Shown: positions 16,097 to 24,590 of the stretch, in pieces | How positions within the stretch are numbered: position 1 is the first letter of the stretch | Layout: every line of letters begins with the position of its first letter | Assembly (NCBI RefSeq): GCF_003417535.1 | Contig: NZ_QVLS01000009.1 | Coordinates: forward strand, 1 to 32,609 | Origin: Hydrogenophaga borbori | Lineage (GTDB): Bacteria > Pseudomonadota > Gammaproteobacteria > Burkholderiales > Burkholderiaceae_C | DNA: 32,609 nucleotides | Reading direction: 5' to 3' | Made by a program: the position numbers and the translations under genes | Notes under the pieces: generated by a model | Databases searched by the model: none | What the model saw: only the letters and a program-made list of their open reading frames with translations | What the model was told of the DNA's origin: nothing

Positions 16097-16400
16097 GTCG
16101 CGGGTTCCTGCCCGGGGTCCGAGGGGACCGCTGCGGGCGTGCCCGATTGTTTCATCTGTTCGGGTTCGCCTGTCGCCACGGCGCCTCAGCCCTGTGCCGC
16201 CCCCGTCGCCGCCGGTCCCGGTGCGCTTCGCCGGCCTGGCGCGGCCTGTCCGCGGGCGCGTGGCGGTGATGGGTGTTCCGTTTCGGCACACAACGGGCAC
16301 AGGTGAGGGTGGGGTATTGCCCCGCCACTTGTGGCGCGGCGGACACCACACCCACAATCGTTCGGCCCGGCACGAGCGGGTTCCACCAACGAGGAGACAC
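16097..16400. promoter_or_regulatory. Divergent intergenic region between thiD and the leader ORF/TonB receptor
   Basis: This 304-bp region has no gene. On the plus strand TTGTGG (16330-16335) and CACAAT (16354-16359), 18 nt apart, form a weak sigma-70-like promoter for the leader ORF. CGCCAC/GTGGCG (16324-16329 and 16332-16337) form a dyad over its -35 that could be an operator. I searched by eye for TPP and cobalamin riboswitch cores on both strands and found none. No thiD promoter was recognised. Confidence 0.4.
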
Positions 16401-16556
16401 ATGACGCAAGGCCGAAGGCACGGTCGGCGCGAACGAGGTCGCGGCCAACGCTCGCACGACACCCGGTCCGTGATCGCCCCACCCCTGACCGACGCCGGCA
16501 TCGACCACCTGGCCGCCTGCTGCGCGGCCATGGCACCGAGTGTGCGGCGGCCATGA
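16401..16556 (+). CDS. 51-aa leader ORF translationally coupled to the TonB receptor gene
   Basis: ATG at 16401 is preceded by GAGGAG 5 nt upstream, the best ribosome-binding site in this region. The peptide starts MTQGRRHGRRERGRGQRSHD, very Arg-rich, and ends AACCAAMAPSVRRP. Its stop TGA overlaps the receptor's ATG as ATGA (16553-16556), while the receptor start has no Shine-Dalgarno of its own. This geometry implies coupled translation, so the ORF may control receptor synthesis. No similarity to a known family is recognised. It might also be an upstream reading frame with no stable product. Confidence 0.55.
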   Translation: MTQGRRHGRRERGRGQRSHDTRSVIAPPLTDAGIDHLAACCAAMAPSVRRP

Positions 16557-18694
16557 GGGCGCTTCGCCACACCGTGCCGGGCGCCTGGCTCTGCTTGTGC
16601 AGCGGCGCGCTGGCCCAGGGCGTGCCCTTACCCGATGGCGGCGCGCTCGCACCCGTGGTGATCACGGGCAACGCCAGCGCCGCGCAGCGCTGGCTGGGCA
16701 GCGCCAGCGTGGATGTGATCGATGGCAGCGAGCTGCGCGACGGGCAACTGCAGATCAACCTGTCCGAGGGCCTGGGGCGTGTGCCGGGGCTGGTCATCCG
16801 CCAGCGCGAGAACTACGCGCAGGACCTGCAGGTGTCGATCCGCGGCCACGGAGCGCGGGCCACCTTCGGCGTGCGCGGCGTGCGCCTGTTCGTCGATGGC
16901 ATTCCCGCCAGCGCGCCCGACGGTTCGGGCCAGGCGGCCAACTTCCCGCTCGGCAGCGCCGACCGCATCGAGGTGGTGCGCGGTCCCTTCGCCGCGCTGT
17001 ACGGCGCCTCCAGCGGCGGCGCCATCCTGCTCTACACGCAGGATGGCGCGCGCCCGGGCGAGTGGCGGACCGGCCTGGCCGCCGGGCCGCATGGGCTGTG
17101 GCGCCTGTCCACGCAGGTGGCGGGGCAGACCGGCACGGCGGCCTCGCCGGGCTGGTCCTACCTGCTCGATGTGGGCCGCTTCGAGACCGACGGCCAGCGG
17201 CCGCAATCGGCCGCGCAGCGCAGCACGGCCAATGCCAAGCTGTCGCGCGCGCACGAGGGCGGCCGCACCACGCTGGTGTTCAACCGCCAGAGCGCCTTTT
17301 CGTACGATCCCCTGGGCCTGTCGCGCGCGCAGTTCGACGCCGACCCCGAGCAGACCGATGCCAGCGCGATCCACTTCAACACGCGCAAGTCGGTGTCGCA
17401 GACGCAGGCCGGCCTGGCCTGGGACCAGTCGCTGGGCGGCGGCCACCGGATCGAGCTCATGGGCTACGCGGGCCAGCGCCGCGTGCTGCAGTTCCAGTCC
17501 ATTCCCACCGGCGCGCAGGCCGCGCCGGGCAGCTCGGGCGGCGTGATCGACCTGGACCGCGACTACTGGGGCTTCAACGCGCGCTGGCGCCTCAAGACCG
17601 ATTGGCAGGGCGGCGCGCTGGACCTGAGCGCGGGCCTGGCCATGGACCGCCAGAGCGACGCGCGCCGCGGCTACAACAACTTCGTGGGCGGCACGCTGGG
17701 CGTGCAAGGCACCCTGCGCCGCGATGAGAGCAACCGCGCCGACACGCTGGACCCGTATCTGCGCGCCGCCTGGACGCGCGAGGACTGGACGCTCGAGGGC
17801 GGCGTGCGCCGTGTGCGCACGCGCTTCGAGTCGAGCGACCGCTTCCTCGCCAATGGCGACGACAGCGGCAGCGCGCGCTACAGCGGCACGCTGCCCGTGG
17901 TCGGCGCGCGCTGGCGCATCGCACCGAACCTGCAGGCCTTCGGCAGCGTGGGGCGCGGGCTCGAAACACCCACGCTCAACGAGGCCGCCTACCGCAGCGG
18001 CGGTGGCGCCGGCCTCAACACCGACCTGAACGCCGCGCGCAGCACCAGCGCCGAGATCGGCTTGCGTGGGCGCCACGCCAACGGCGTGTGGAATGCCACG
18101 CTGTTCGACATCCGCACGCGCGACGAGATCGTGGTGCAGAACAACACCGGCGGACGCTCCACTTTCCAGAACGCCGGCCGTACCGAGCGCCAGGGCCTGG
18201 AGCTGGCTGGTGAATGGGCCCTGGGCGAGTTCGCGCTGACGGGTGCCTACACGGCCTTGAGCGCGCGCTACCGCGACGGCTTCCTCACCTGCACCGCGAC
18301 CCTGTGCCCGAACGTGAACCCGCCCACGCCCATCCCCGCGGGCCGGCGCATGCCGGGCCTGCCGGCGCAACAGGTGTTCGCGCAACTGGCGTGGACGCCG
18401 CGCTGGGCCGCGCCGGTGGGCGGCGTGTTCACGCTGGAGGCGCGGCGCAGCGGGCGCGTGTTCGTGAACGACCTCAACACCGACGCGGCCGAGGCCTACA
18501 CCCTGTTCGCGCTGGGCGCGCGCTTTGAACAGTCCACGGGGCCCTGGACCTGGCGCCAGTTCGTGCGCCTGGACAACCTGACGGACCGCCGCCACGCGGG
18601 CTCGGTCATCGTCAACGAAGGCAACGGCCGCTTCTTCGAGCCGGGCGCGGGGCGCTCGCTGTCGGCGGGCGTCGAGCTCACGCGGCGCTTCTAG
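16553..18694 (+). CDS. TonB-dependent outer-membrane receptor
   Basis: Outer-membrane beta-barrel that imports a scarce ligand (siderophore, vitamin or metal chelate) using TonB energy. From the ATG at 16553 it has 713 residues. The signal peptide MRALRHTVPGAWLCLCSGAL is cleaved near ALAQ. A TonB-box-like APVVITG follows at 33-39, and the plug domain (about 45-155) has LVIRQRENYAQDLQVSIRGH and IEVVRGPFAALYGASSGG. The barrel ends in a terminal Phe (ELTRRF), the usual BamA signal. No N-terminal signalling (STN) domain is present. Divergent thiD could hint at a thiamine-related ligand, but nothing in the sequence shows this. Confidence 0.93.
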   Translation: MRALRHTVPGAWLCLCSGALAQGVPLPDGGALAPVVITGNASAAQRWLGSASVDVIDGSELRDGQLQINLSEGLGRVPGLVIRQRENYAQDLQVSIRGHGARATFGVRGVRLFVDGIPASAPDGSGQAANFPLGSADRIEVVRGPFAALYGASSGGAILLYTQDGARPGEWRTGLAAGPHGLWRLSTQVAGQTGTAASPGWSYLLDVGRFETDGQRPQSAAQRSTANAKLSRAHEGGRTTLVFNRQSAFSYDPLGLSRAQFDADPEQTDASAIHFNTRKSVSQTQAGLAWDQSLGGGHRIELMGYAGQRRVLQFQSIPTGAQAAPGSSGGVIDLDRDYWGFNARWRLKTDWQGGALDLSAGLAMDRQSDARRGYNNFVGGTLGVQGTLRRDESNRADTLDPYLRAAWTREDWTLEGGVRRVRTRFESSDRFLANGDDSGSARYSGTLPVVGARWRIAPNLQAFGSVGRGLETPTLNEAAYRSGGGAGLNTDLNAARSTSAEIGLRGRHANGVWNATLFDIRTRDEIVVQNNTGGRSTFQNAGRTERQGLELAGEWALGEFALTGAYTALSARYRDGFLTCTATLCPNVNPPTPIPAGRRMPGLPAQQVFAQLAWTPRWAAPVGGVFTLEARRSGRVFVNDLNTDAAEAYTLFALGARFEQSTGPWTWRQFVRLDNLTDRRHAGSVIVNEGNGRFFEPGAGRSLSAGVELTRRF

Positions 18695-18844
18695 GCCGGT
18701 CCCCGCCATCGTGCGATCAACGGTCACCCTGGACCGGTGAGCGTGAGCGTTCGCGCGCCAACGATCGGTAGCATGCGCGAGGTCTGCATACCGATATGGG
18801 GTACCTGCCAGCCCGCTGGCCGAACCACCCAGGAGGCCCGTCCG

Positions 18845-20008
18845 ATGCGTTCCCTGCCACGCCCTGTCCCCGTCGCTGGCCTGACCCGCCGCGCCTTTGC
18901 CGCCACCGCCCTCGGTGGGGCCGCCAGCCTGGTCGCGCCGGCCTTGCTGGCGCAGAGCAACCGCATCGTGCTGGGCCAGTCGGCCGCGTTCAGCGGGCCG
19001 GCCGCCCAGCTGGGCATCCAGTTCAACGCGGGCGCGCAGCTGTACTTCGATCAACTCAACCAGCAAGGCGGCGTGAACGGCCAGCGCGTCGAGATCGTCA
19101 AGCTCGACGACGGCTACGAGCCCGACCGCTGCGCCGAGAACACGCGCCAGCTGCTCGCGCGCGGCTGCACCGCGCTGTTCGGCTACATCGGCACGCCCAC
19201 GAGCCTGGCGGCGCTGCCGCTGGCCACCAAGGCCGACACGCCTTTCATCGCGCCCTTCACCGGCGCCATGGGCCTGCGCCAGCCCTTCAACCGCTTGGCC
19301 TTCCACCTGCGCGCTTCCTACAACGACGAGACCGAGCTCATCGTGCGCCAGCTCACCGGCCTGGGCCTGAACCATGTCGCGGTGTTCCACCAGAACGACT
19401 CGTACGGCAAGGCCGGCCTGGACGGCGTGACGCTCGCGCTGCAGCAGCGCCAGCTCAAGCCCAAGGCAACGGCCACGGTGGAGCGCAACTCGGTCGACGT
19501 CGCCCAGGCCGTGGCCACCATCGTCGCGGCCAAGCCGCAGGCGGTGGTGCAGATCAGTGCCTACGCGTCCTGCGCGGCCTTCGTGCGCGAGGCGCGCAAG
19601 GCCGGCTTCGGCGGCACCTTCTTCAACGTGTCCTTCGTCGGCACGCAAGCCTTGGCCGATGCGCTCGGCAAGGACGGCGCGGGCGTGGCCATTTCGCAGG
19701 TGGTGCCCAACCCCTTCTCCACTGCGCGTCCCATCACGCGCGAGTTCCTCGACGCGATCGCGCGCGGCGGCAACAAGGTGCAGCCCAACTACTCCAGCCT
19801 CGAGGGCTTTCTGGCCGCGCGCCTGCTGGCCGAAGGCGCGCGCCGCGCGGGCGGCCGTGTCGGTTCGGGCACGCTCGTGAGCGGGCTCGAAGCCATCGGC
19901 GACACCAGCTTCGGTGGCTTCAGCATCTCGCTGAGCCCCGACAACCATGTGGCCTCGCGCTTCTCCGAGCTGTCGATGCTCACCGGCGACGGCCGCGTGC
20001 GCACCTGA
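18845..20008 (+). CDS. Liv-type ABC transporter substrate-binding protein, Tat-exported
   Basis: Periplasmic binding protein of the branched-chain amino acid (Peripla_BP_6) type, 387 residues. AGGAGG lies 8 nt before the ATG at 18845. The signal peptide has a twin-arginine motif (TRRAFAA, about 14-20), followed by a hydrophobic stretch and cleavage near LLAQS. The mature start NRIVLGQSAAFSGPAAQLG is typical. GVNGQRVEIVKLDDGYEPDR and GLNHVAVFHQNDSYGKAG mark the two lobes. No permease or ATPase genes are adjacent. The next gene, 124 nt downstream on the same strand, is a histidine kinase, so it could serve sensing rather than uptake. The ligand is unknown. Confidence 0.9.
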   Translation: MRSLPRPVPVAGLTRRAFAATALGGAASLVAPALLAQSNRIVLGQSAAFSGPAAQLGIQFNAGAQLYFDQLNQQGGVNGQRVEIVKLDDGYEPDRCAENTRQLLARGCTALFGYIGTPTSLAALPLATKADTPFIAPFTGAMGLRQPFNRLAFHLRASYNDETELIVRQLTGLGLNHVAVFHQNDSYGKAGLDGVTLALQQRQLKPKATATVERNSVDVAQAVATIVAAKPQAVVQISAYASCAAFVREARKAGFGGTFFNVSFVGTQALADALGKDGAGVAISQVVPNPFSTARPITREFLDAIARGGNKVQPNYSSLEGFLAARLLAEGARRAGGRVGSGTLVSGLEAIGDTSFGGFSISLSPDNHVASRFSELSMLTGDGRVRT

Positions 20009-20045
20009 CAGTTCTGACAGGGAACGGGGCGTCAGGATTGACAGG

Positions 20046-20061
20046 TGCCCCTTGCGGGGCA
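20046..20061 (+). terminator. Hairpin after the binding-protein gene
   Basis: TGCCCC (20046-20051) and GGGGCA (20056-20061) form a 6-bp stem with a TTGC loop, 37 nt after the stop codon. No T-tract follows, so termination would be weak or Rho-assisted. Confidence 0.4.
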
Positions 20062-20085
20062 GGGCTGGTGCCACCCCGCCGAACG

Positions 20086-20101
20086 TTGCATGATGTTGCA
20101 A
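20086..20101. promoter_or_regulatory. TTGCA-N6-TGCAA dyad before the histidine kinase gene
   Basis: Inverted pentamers separated by 6 nt, 31 nt upstream of the kinase GTG. It could be a regulator-binding site in the kinase promoter. No identified promoter elements support it, and short dyads arise by chance. Confidence 0.2.
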
Positions 20102-20132
20102 ACACGCCCCAGGGCGAGTTGTCACCGAGCGA

Positions 20133-21320
20133 GTGCCTGCCGTGTCGAACCGTCCCTTGTTGTCCGTGTTACCCGTGGCCGAATGGCCGCTGCCCCCGGG
20201 CGACCGATTGCCCTGCGCGCTGCTGCTCATCACCGCCGACGGGATGGTGCACAGCGCCAACACCACGGCGCATGCGTGGTTCGAAGGCCAGGCCCATCCA
20301 ATGACGCCGCTGGCCCACTTCCTGGGCATCTCCGAGCACGACGAGCGCGTGGGGGCTCTGGACGGGTTTATCGAGGGGCTGCGGCACACGGGGCAGATGC
20401 GCGAGCTGCGGCTGGCCCTGTACCGCCACACCGGTGAGCGCTTCTCGGCCCTGCTCATGGGCATGCCCTTGATCGATCCGGGTGGCCTGTACCTGGGCTT
20501 CGACGCCATGGTGCTCGACCTGTCGCGCTGGCAGGACCGCGAGACGCTGGTGCCCTACACACGCGCCGAGAACCTGCAGGCGCAGCTGGAATCGCGCACG
20601 CGCTCGCAGGGCCTGGCGCTGCGCGACATCGACGCCTTCGCGCAGATCCTGTCGCACGACCTGCGCACGCCGCTGCGCCACGCCCGGGGCTACCTGCGGC
20701 TGATGCGCGAACACGCGGATCAGGTGGACGACCCGGTGCAGCGGGAGTACACGCAATCGGCAATGCGGGCTGTCGAAGGCATGAACGGCATGATCGATGC
20801 CCTGCTGGATTTCACCCGCCTGTCGCGCGTGCGGGTGGATGCGCAGGCCGTGCCGCTGGGGCCGCTGGTGCAGGGCCTGCTGGTGCACCTGAACCGGCAT
20901 CCGCACGCGGCCCGCGTGTCGTGGCGCATCGACCCGGACCTGCCGGTCGTGCGCGGCGACCCCATGCTGCTCGCCCAGGCCTTCTCGCACGTGCTGGACA
21001 ACGCCCTGAAGTTCACGCGCTCGGTGCAAGAACCCCGGATCGAGGTGGGCTGGCAGGAAGGGGCCGATGGCACGCGGCTGTTCTACGTGAACGACAACGG
21101 CGTGGGCTTCGACCGGCGCGCGGCCGACAAGGTGTTCACGCTGTTCCAGCGCCAGCACCACTCGCTCGACTACGAGGGCATGGGCGTGGGCCTGGCGCTG
21201 ATGCGCCGCATCATCGAACGCCACGGCGGCATCGCGCGCTGCGAGTCCTCGCCTGGCCAGGGCTGCCGTGTGAGCTTCACGCTGCCCCCCGACCTGGCGG
21301 ACAGCGCCCGCGAGGGCTGA
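20133..21320 (+). CDS. Soluble sensor histidine kinase with PAS-like N-terminus
   Basis: Cytoplasmic two-component kinase, 395 residues from GTG 20133 (another GTG three codons in is equally possible). A PAS-like sensory region lies at about 25-130 (LLITADGMVHSANTTAHAWF). After a short coiled coil comes the dimerisation domain with the phospho-acceptor His175 in ILSHDLRTPLRHARGY, like the phytochrome-type kinase group. ATP-binding boxes follow: N290 in HVLDNALKF, DNGVGFD (321-327) and GMGVGLAL (349-356). There is no transmembrane segment, and no response regulator gene is adjacent on either side. It ends 15 bp from the convergent RidA gene. Signal unknown. Confidence 0.93.
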   Translation: MPAVSNRPLLSVLPVAEWPLPPGDRLPCALLLITADGMVHSANTTAHAWFEGQAHPMTPLAHFLGISEHDERVGALDGFIEGLRHTGQMRELRLALYRHTGERFSALLMGMPLIDPGGLYLGFDAMVLDLSRWQDRETLVPYTRAENLQAQLESRTRSQGLALRDIDAFAQILSHDLRTPLRHARGYLRLMREHADQVDDPVQREYTQSAMRAVEGMNGMIDALLDFTRLSRVRVDAQAVPLGPLVQGLLVHLNRHPHAARVSWRIDPDLPVVRGDPMLLAQAFSHVLDNALKFTRSVQEPRIEVGWQEGADGTRLFYVNDNGVGFDRRAADKVFTLFQRQHHSLDYEGMGVGLALMRRIIERHGGIARCESSPGQGCRVSFTLPPDLADSAREG

Positions 21321-21335
21321 GCGCCCCGCCCCGGC

Positions 21336-21752
21336 TCAGCCGGCCTGGTGGGCCACCGGGTCCGGCAGCACGGCCGTGACCTCGATCTCCACCTTGGCGC
21401 GCGCCTCGACCAGCCGGCTCACTTCCACGCAGGTCATGGCGGGGAAGTGCTTGCCCATGACCGCACGGTAGGCCTCGCCGAGCTCGCGCAGGCGGGCGTT
21501 GTACTCGTCGCGGTCGAGGATGTACCAGGTCATGCGCACCATGTGCTCAGGGCCGGCGCCGCCGCTGCGCAGCACGTCGTGCACGTTCTGCAGCGCCTGG
21601 CGCGTCTGGGCGATGAAGTCGTCGCTGTCGAACCGCTGCTGGCTGTTCCAGCCGATCTGGCCGCCGACGAAGATCTGCGTGCCGCGCGCGGCGATGCCGT
21701 TGGCGTAGCCCTTGGGTGGCGTCCAGCCGTCGGGGTGAAGGTGTTGCAGCAT
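21336..21752 (-). CDS. RidA-family enamine/imine deaminase, last gene of the aryl-CoA operon
   Basis: RidA (YjgF/YER057c/UK114) proteins hydrolyse reactive enamines and imines, releasing ammonia. It has 138 residues with the conserved GTQIFVGGQIGWN, QALQNVHDVLRSGGAGPEH and the C-terminal VEISRLVEA-like stretch (VEVSRLVEARAKVEIEVTAV); the ligand-binding Arg probably lies in SRLVEARAKVEIE. It starts 4 nt after the ligase stop, so it belongs to the operon. In 2-aminobenzoyl-CoA degradation the amino group has to be removed from an enamine-type intermediate, which would suit a RidA enzyme. This role is inferred from context. Confidence 0.9.
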   Translation of the reverse strand: MLQHLHPDGWTPPKGYANGIAARGTQIFVGGQIGWNSQQRFDSDDFIAQTRQALQNVHDVLRSGGAGPEHMVRMTWYILDRDEYNARLRELGEAYRAVMGKHFPAMTCVEVSRLVEARAKVEIEVTAVLPDPVAHQAG

Positions 21753-21756
21753 GGTG

Positions 21757-23376
21757 TCAGGCCTTGGCGGGAGAAGCGTTTTGACGAAGGGCGAAGCGTT
21801 GCAGCTTGCCGGTTTCGGTGCGAGGCAGCCGTTCGACGAAGACCACCTCGCGCGGGTACTTGTAGGGCGCCATGCTGGCCTTGGCGTGGTCCTGCAGGGC
21901 CTTGACCATGGCCGCGTCGCCCGCGTGCCCGGGCTTGAGCACCACGTAGGCCACGATCACCTGGCCGCGCTCCTCGTCGGGCCGCCCGACCACGCCGCAC
22001 TCGGCCACCGCCGGGTGCGCCAGCAGCGAGGACTCGACCTCGGGGCCGGCCACGTTGTAGCCCGCCGTGATGATCATGTCGTCGGTGCGCGCCTGGTAGA
22101 AGTAGTAGCCGTCGGCGTCGCGCTGGAAGGCATCGCCGGGGAAATTCCAGCCGCCTTGCACGTACTGCGCCTGGCGCGGCTCGTCGAGGTAGCGGCAGCC
22201 CGTGGGGCCGATCACCGCCAGGCGGCCGATTTCGCCATCGGCCGCCGGCTGGCCGGCGTCGTTCACGATGCGCGCGGTGTAGCCCGGCACCACCGTGCCG
22301 ATGGCACCGCGCCGCACGGCCTCGGGCGCGGCCGAGATGAAGATGTGGAACATCTCGGTGGCGCCGATGCCGTCGAGCATCTCGATGCCGCTGGCCTGTT
22401 TCCACAGCTGGCGCGTGGCATCGGGCAGGCCCTCGCCCGCGCTCACGCACAGGCGCAGTCGGCCGATGCCGTGCTGCTGCGCGAAGGGCGCCATCTGCCG
22501 GTAGAAGGTGGGCGCGGTGTAGCAGATGGTCGCGCCCTTGTCGGCGATGAGCTTGACCATGGCCTCGGGCGTGTAGGCGATCGAGGGGAAGTAGACCGAG
22601 CAGCCGGCCCACATCGGGAAGATCAGCAGGCCGCCCAGGCCGAAGGTGAAGGCCAGCGGCGGTGAGCCCACCACCACGTCGTCCGGCGTGGCGCGCAGCA
22701 CGTGGCGCGGCCAGCACTCGCAGGCGGCGAGCACGTCGCGGTGCGTGTGCACGGCGGCCTTGGGCACGCCCGTGGTGCCGGAGGTGAAGGCCAGCAGCGC
22801 GATGTCCTCGCCCGCGGTGGGGCAGGGCGTGGCCTGCGCGGGCTGGCGCGCGGCCAGCGCTTCGAGGCCGTCGGCGGCGTCGGTGTTGAAACGCAGCAGC
22901 GGCAGCGCGCTGCCGCAGGCCTCGAGCTCGCCGGTGAGCGCGGCGTCGCACAGCAGCAGTGCGGGCTGGGACTTGTGAATGATGCCCAAGAGCTCCTTGG
23001 CGCGCAGCAGCGGCATGGTGGCGACCACCACCAGCCCGGCCTGCACCACGGCCAGCCAGGCCAGCGCCATGGCCACCGAGTTGCCGCCGCGCAGCAGCAC
23101 GCGGTTGCCGGGCACCAGGCCGTGTTCGCGCACCAGCAGGTTGGCGATGCGGTTGACCTGCTCGCGCGCCTGCGCATAGCTCAGCGTGCGCGCGTCGCTG
23201 CGCAGGAAGGGGCGATCGGCGTGGCCCCGGGAGAAGGCCTGGTCGAACAGGGCCTGCACCAGGTTCACCTGCGCGGGAATGGCCTGCAGCTCGGGCGTGT
23301 CGAAGCGCAGCTCGGGCCATTGCCCCGGTGGGGGCAGCCGGTCGTGCACGAAGCGGTCGGTCTGGGCGGATGTCAT
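21757..23376 (-). CDS. Aryl-CoA ligase, probably 2-aminobenzoate (benzoate-family) CoA ligase
   Basis: Activates an aromatic acid with ATP and CoA through an acyl-adenylate. It has 539 residues of the ANL (AMP-forming) superfamily. The ATP loop FTSGTTGVPKAAVHTH is at 197-212, an A5-like GIGATEMFHIF follows, then YYFYQARTDDMIITAGYNV and the C-terminal PRTETGKLQRF carrying the catalytic Lys. The N-terminal TPELQAIPAQVNLVQALFDQ is typical of benzoate/2-aminobenzoate ligases. It follows the acyl-CoA dehydrogenase gene by 13 nt and precedes ridA by 4 nt. The neighbouring fusion monooxygenase favours 2-aminobenzoate (AbmG role in Azoarcus evansii). Salicylate or benzoate cannot be excluded. Confidence 0.88.
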   Translation of the reverse strand: MTSAQTDRFVHDRLPPPGQWPELRFDTPELQAIPAQVNLVQALFDQAFSRGHADRPFLRSDARTLSYAQAREQVNRIANLLVREHGLVPGNRVLLRGGNSVAMALAWLAVVQAGLVVVATMPLLRAKELLGIIHKSQPALLLCDAALTGELEACGSALPLLRFNTDAADGLEALAARQPAQATPCPTAGEDIALLAFTSGTTGVPKAAVHTHRDVLAACECWPRHVLRATPDDVVVGSPPLAFTFGLGGLLIFPMWAGCSVYFPSIAYTPEAMVKLIADKGATICYTAPTFYRQMAPFAQQHGIGRLRLCVSAGEGLPDATRQLWKQASGIEMLDGIGATEMFHIFISAAPEAVRRGAIGTVVPGYTARIVNDAGQPAADGEIGRLAVIGPTGCRYLDEPRQAQYVQGGWNFPGDAFQRDADGYYFYQARTDDMIITAGYNVAGPEVESSLLAHPAVAECGVVGRPDEERGQVIVAYVVLKPGHAGDAAMVKALQDHAKASMAPYKYPREVVFVERLPRTETGKLQRFALRQNASPAKA

Positions 23377-23389
23377 CGGTGTCTCTGGT

Positions 23390-24586
23390 TCAACGCAGGG
23401 CGTTCTTGCCGAGGATCAGGAGCTGCACTTCGCTCGCGCCCTCGTAGATGCGCAGCGAGCGGATGTCGCGGTAGAGGTGTTCCACCACCTCGCCCACGCG
23501 CACGCCGCGCCCGCCGAACATCTGCACGGCCATGTCGATCACGCGCTGCGCGTTCTCGGTGGCGGTGAGCTTGGCGGCCGCGGCGGCGGCGGTATAGGCC
23601 GGTGTGCCGGCGCCGTGCGAGGCGCTCTCGTCGCGCATCCAGGCGGCGCGGTAGGTGAGCATCGCGGCGGCGTCGATCAGCGCGCTCATTTCGCCCAGGC
23701 GCGCCTGAGTGAGCTGGAAGTCGGCCAGGTGCTGGCCGAACATCTCGCGCCGCTTCGCGTGGGCCACCGCCTCGGCGAAGGCGCGGCGTGCCATGCCCAG
23801 CGCGGCGGCGGCCACCGAGGCGCGGAAGATGTCCAGCGTCTGCATGGCCAGCTTGAAGCCCCCGTCCACCGTGCCCACCAGCGCGTCGGCGCCGACGCGG
23901 CAGTCCTTGAAGCGCAGGGTGGCGAGCGGGTGTGGGGCCATCACGTCGATGTGCTCGGTGGTGTCCAGGCCCGGCGCGTCGGCCGGCACGACGAAGGCGC
24001 TGATGCCGCGCGCGCCGGCGTCGGGCGTGGTCTTGGCGAAGACCACGTAGTAGTCGGCCAGGCCGCCGTTGCTGATCCAGGTCTTGCAGCCATCCAGTGC
24101 CCAGCCGCCGTCCACCGGGCGGGCGCGGGTTCGCATACCGGCCACGTCGGAACCGGCCTCGGGTTCGCTGAGCGCGAAGGCGGCGATCTGCGCGCCACTG
24201 GCCACGGCGCGCAGGCGCTGCTCGCGCTGCGCCTCGCTGCCCCCGAGCGTGATGCTGCCGCTGCCCAGGCCTTGCATGGCGAAGGCGAAGTCGGCCAGCG
24301 GCGAGTGGAAGGCCAGCGTTTCGCGCAGGACCACGAGCGCGCGCGAGTCGAGCTTGTCGAGCGCACCGCCGTGCGCGGCGGGCACGCAGTAGCGCAGCCA
24401 GCCGGCGTCACCCAGGCGGCGCACCCAGTCGCGGCAGGCGCGGCGGTCGTCGGATTCGTCGACCCGCTGCGCGCCGGCCCAGTCGGCCAGGCCCAGGGCG
24501 AGCGCGCGGTGGTGTTCGCCGAAAAAGGGCAGCTCCCACTGCGCCTGCGGCGGGGTCATGCCATGGGGGCGGTCGAAGGCGACCAT
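23390..24586 (-). CDS. Acyl-CoA dehydrogenase of the aryl-CoA operon
   Basis: FAD-dependent dehydrogenase, 398 residues. It shows the FAD/substrate motif [20 protein letters not shown], followed by [20 protein letters not shown]. The C-terminal domain has [20 protein letters not shown] and [17 protein letters not shown], in which the YEGASE glutamate is the likely catalytic base. It probably acts in the beta-oxidation-like steps after ring reduction, matching the acyl-CoA dehydrogenase gene of the Azoarcus evansii 2-aminobenzoate clusters. It starts 4 nt after the hydratase stop. The exact substrate is inferred from context. Confidence 0.92.
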   Translation of the reverse strand: MVAFDRPHGMTPPQAQWELPFFGEHHRALALGLADWAGAQRVDESDDRRACRDWVRRLGDAGWLRYCVPAAHGGALDKLDSRALVVLRETLAFHSPLADFAFAMQGLGSGSITLGGSEAQREQRLRAVASGAQIAAFALSEPEAGSDVAGMRTRARPVDGGWALDGCKTWISNGGLADYYVVFAKTTPDAGARGISAFVVPADAPGLDTTEHIDVMAPHPLATLRFKDCRVGADALVGTVDGGFKLAMQTLDIFRASVAAAALGMARRAFAEAVAHAKRREMFGQHLADFQLTQARLGEMSALIDAAAMLTYRAAWMRDESASHGAGTPAYTAAAAAAKLTATENAQRVIDMAVQMFGGRGVRVGEVVEHLYRDIRSLRIYEGASEVQLLILGKNALR

Positions 24587-24590
24587 GGGC

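Noticed and set aside
16097..16400. TPP or cobalamin riboswitch between thiD and the TonB receptor gene
   Set aside because: Neither the TPP core (CTGAGA, ACCTGATCTGG-like) nor a B12-box arrangement is found on either strand; GCCACTTGTGGC is only a dyad.
16331..16552. TonB receptor starting at 16331 with a 74-residue extension
   Set aside because: The extension lacks a signal peptide, whereas the ATG at 16553 begins a clear one.
15290..16570. ThiD with a 158-residue N-terminal extension
   Set aside because: The extension is Arg/Pro-rich, crosses the divergent leader ORF, and the family starts right at [15 protein letters not shown].
16628..20509. A 1293-residue open frame on the minus strand spanning the TonB receptor, binding protein and kinase genes
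   Set aside because: It is antisense to three well-recognised genes and encodes His/Arg/Ala-rich sequence with no domain. Such long shadow frames are expected in high-GC DNA.
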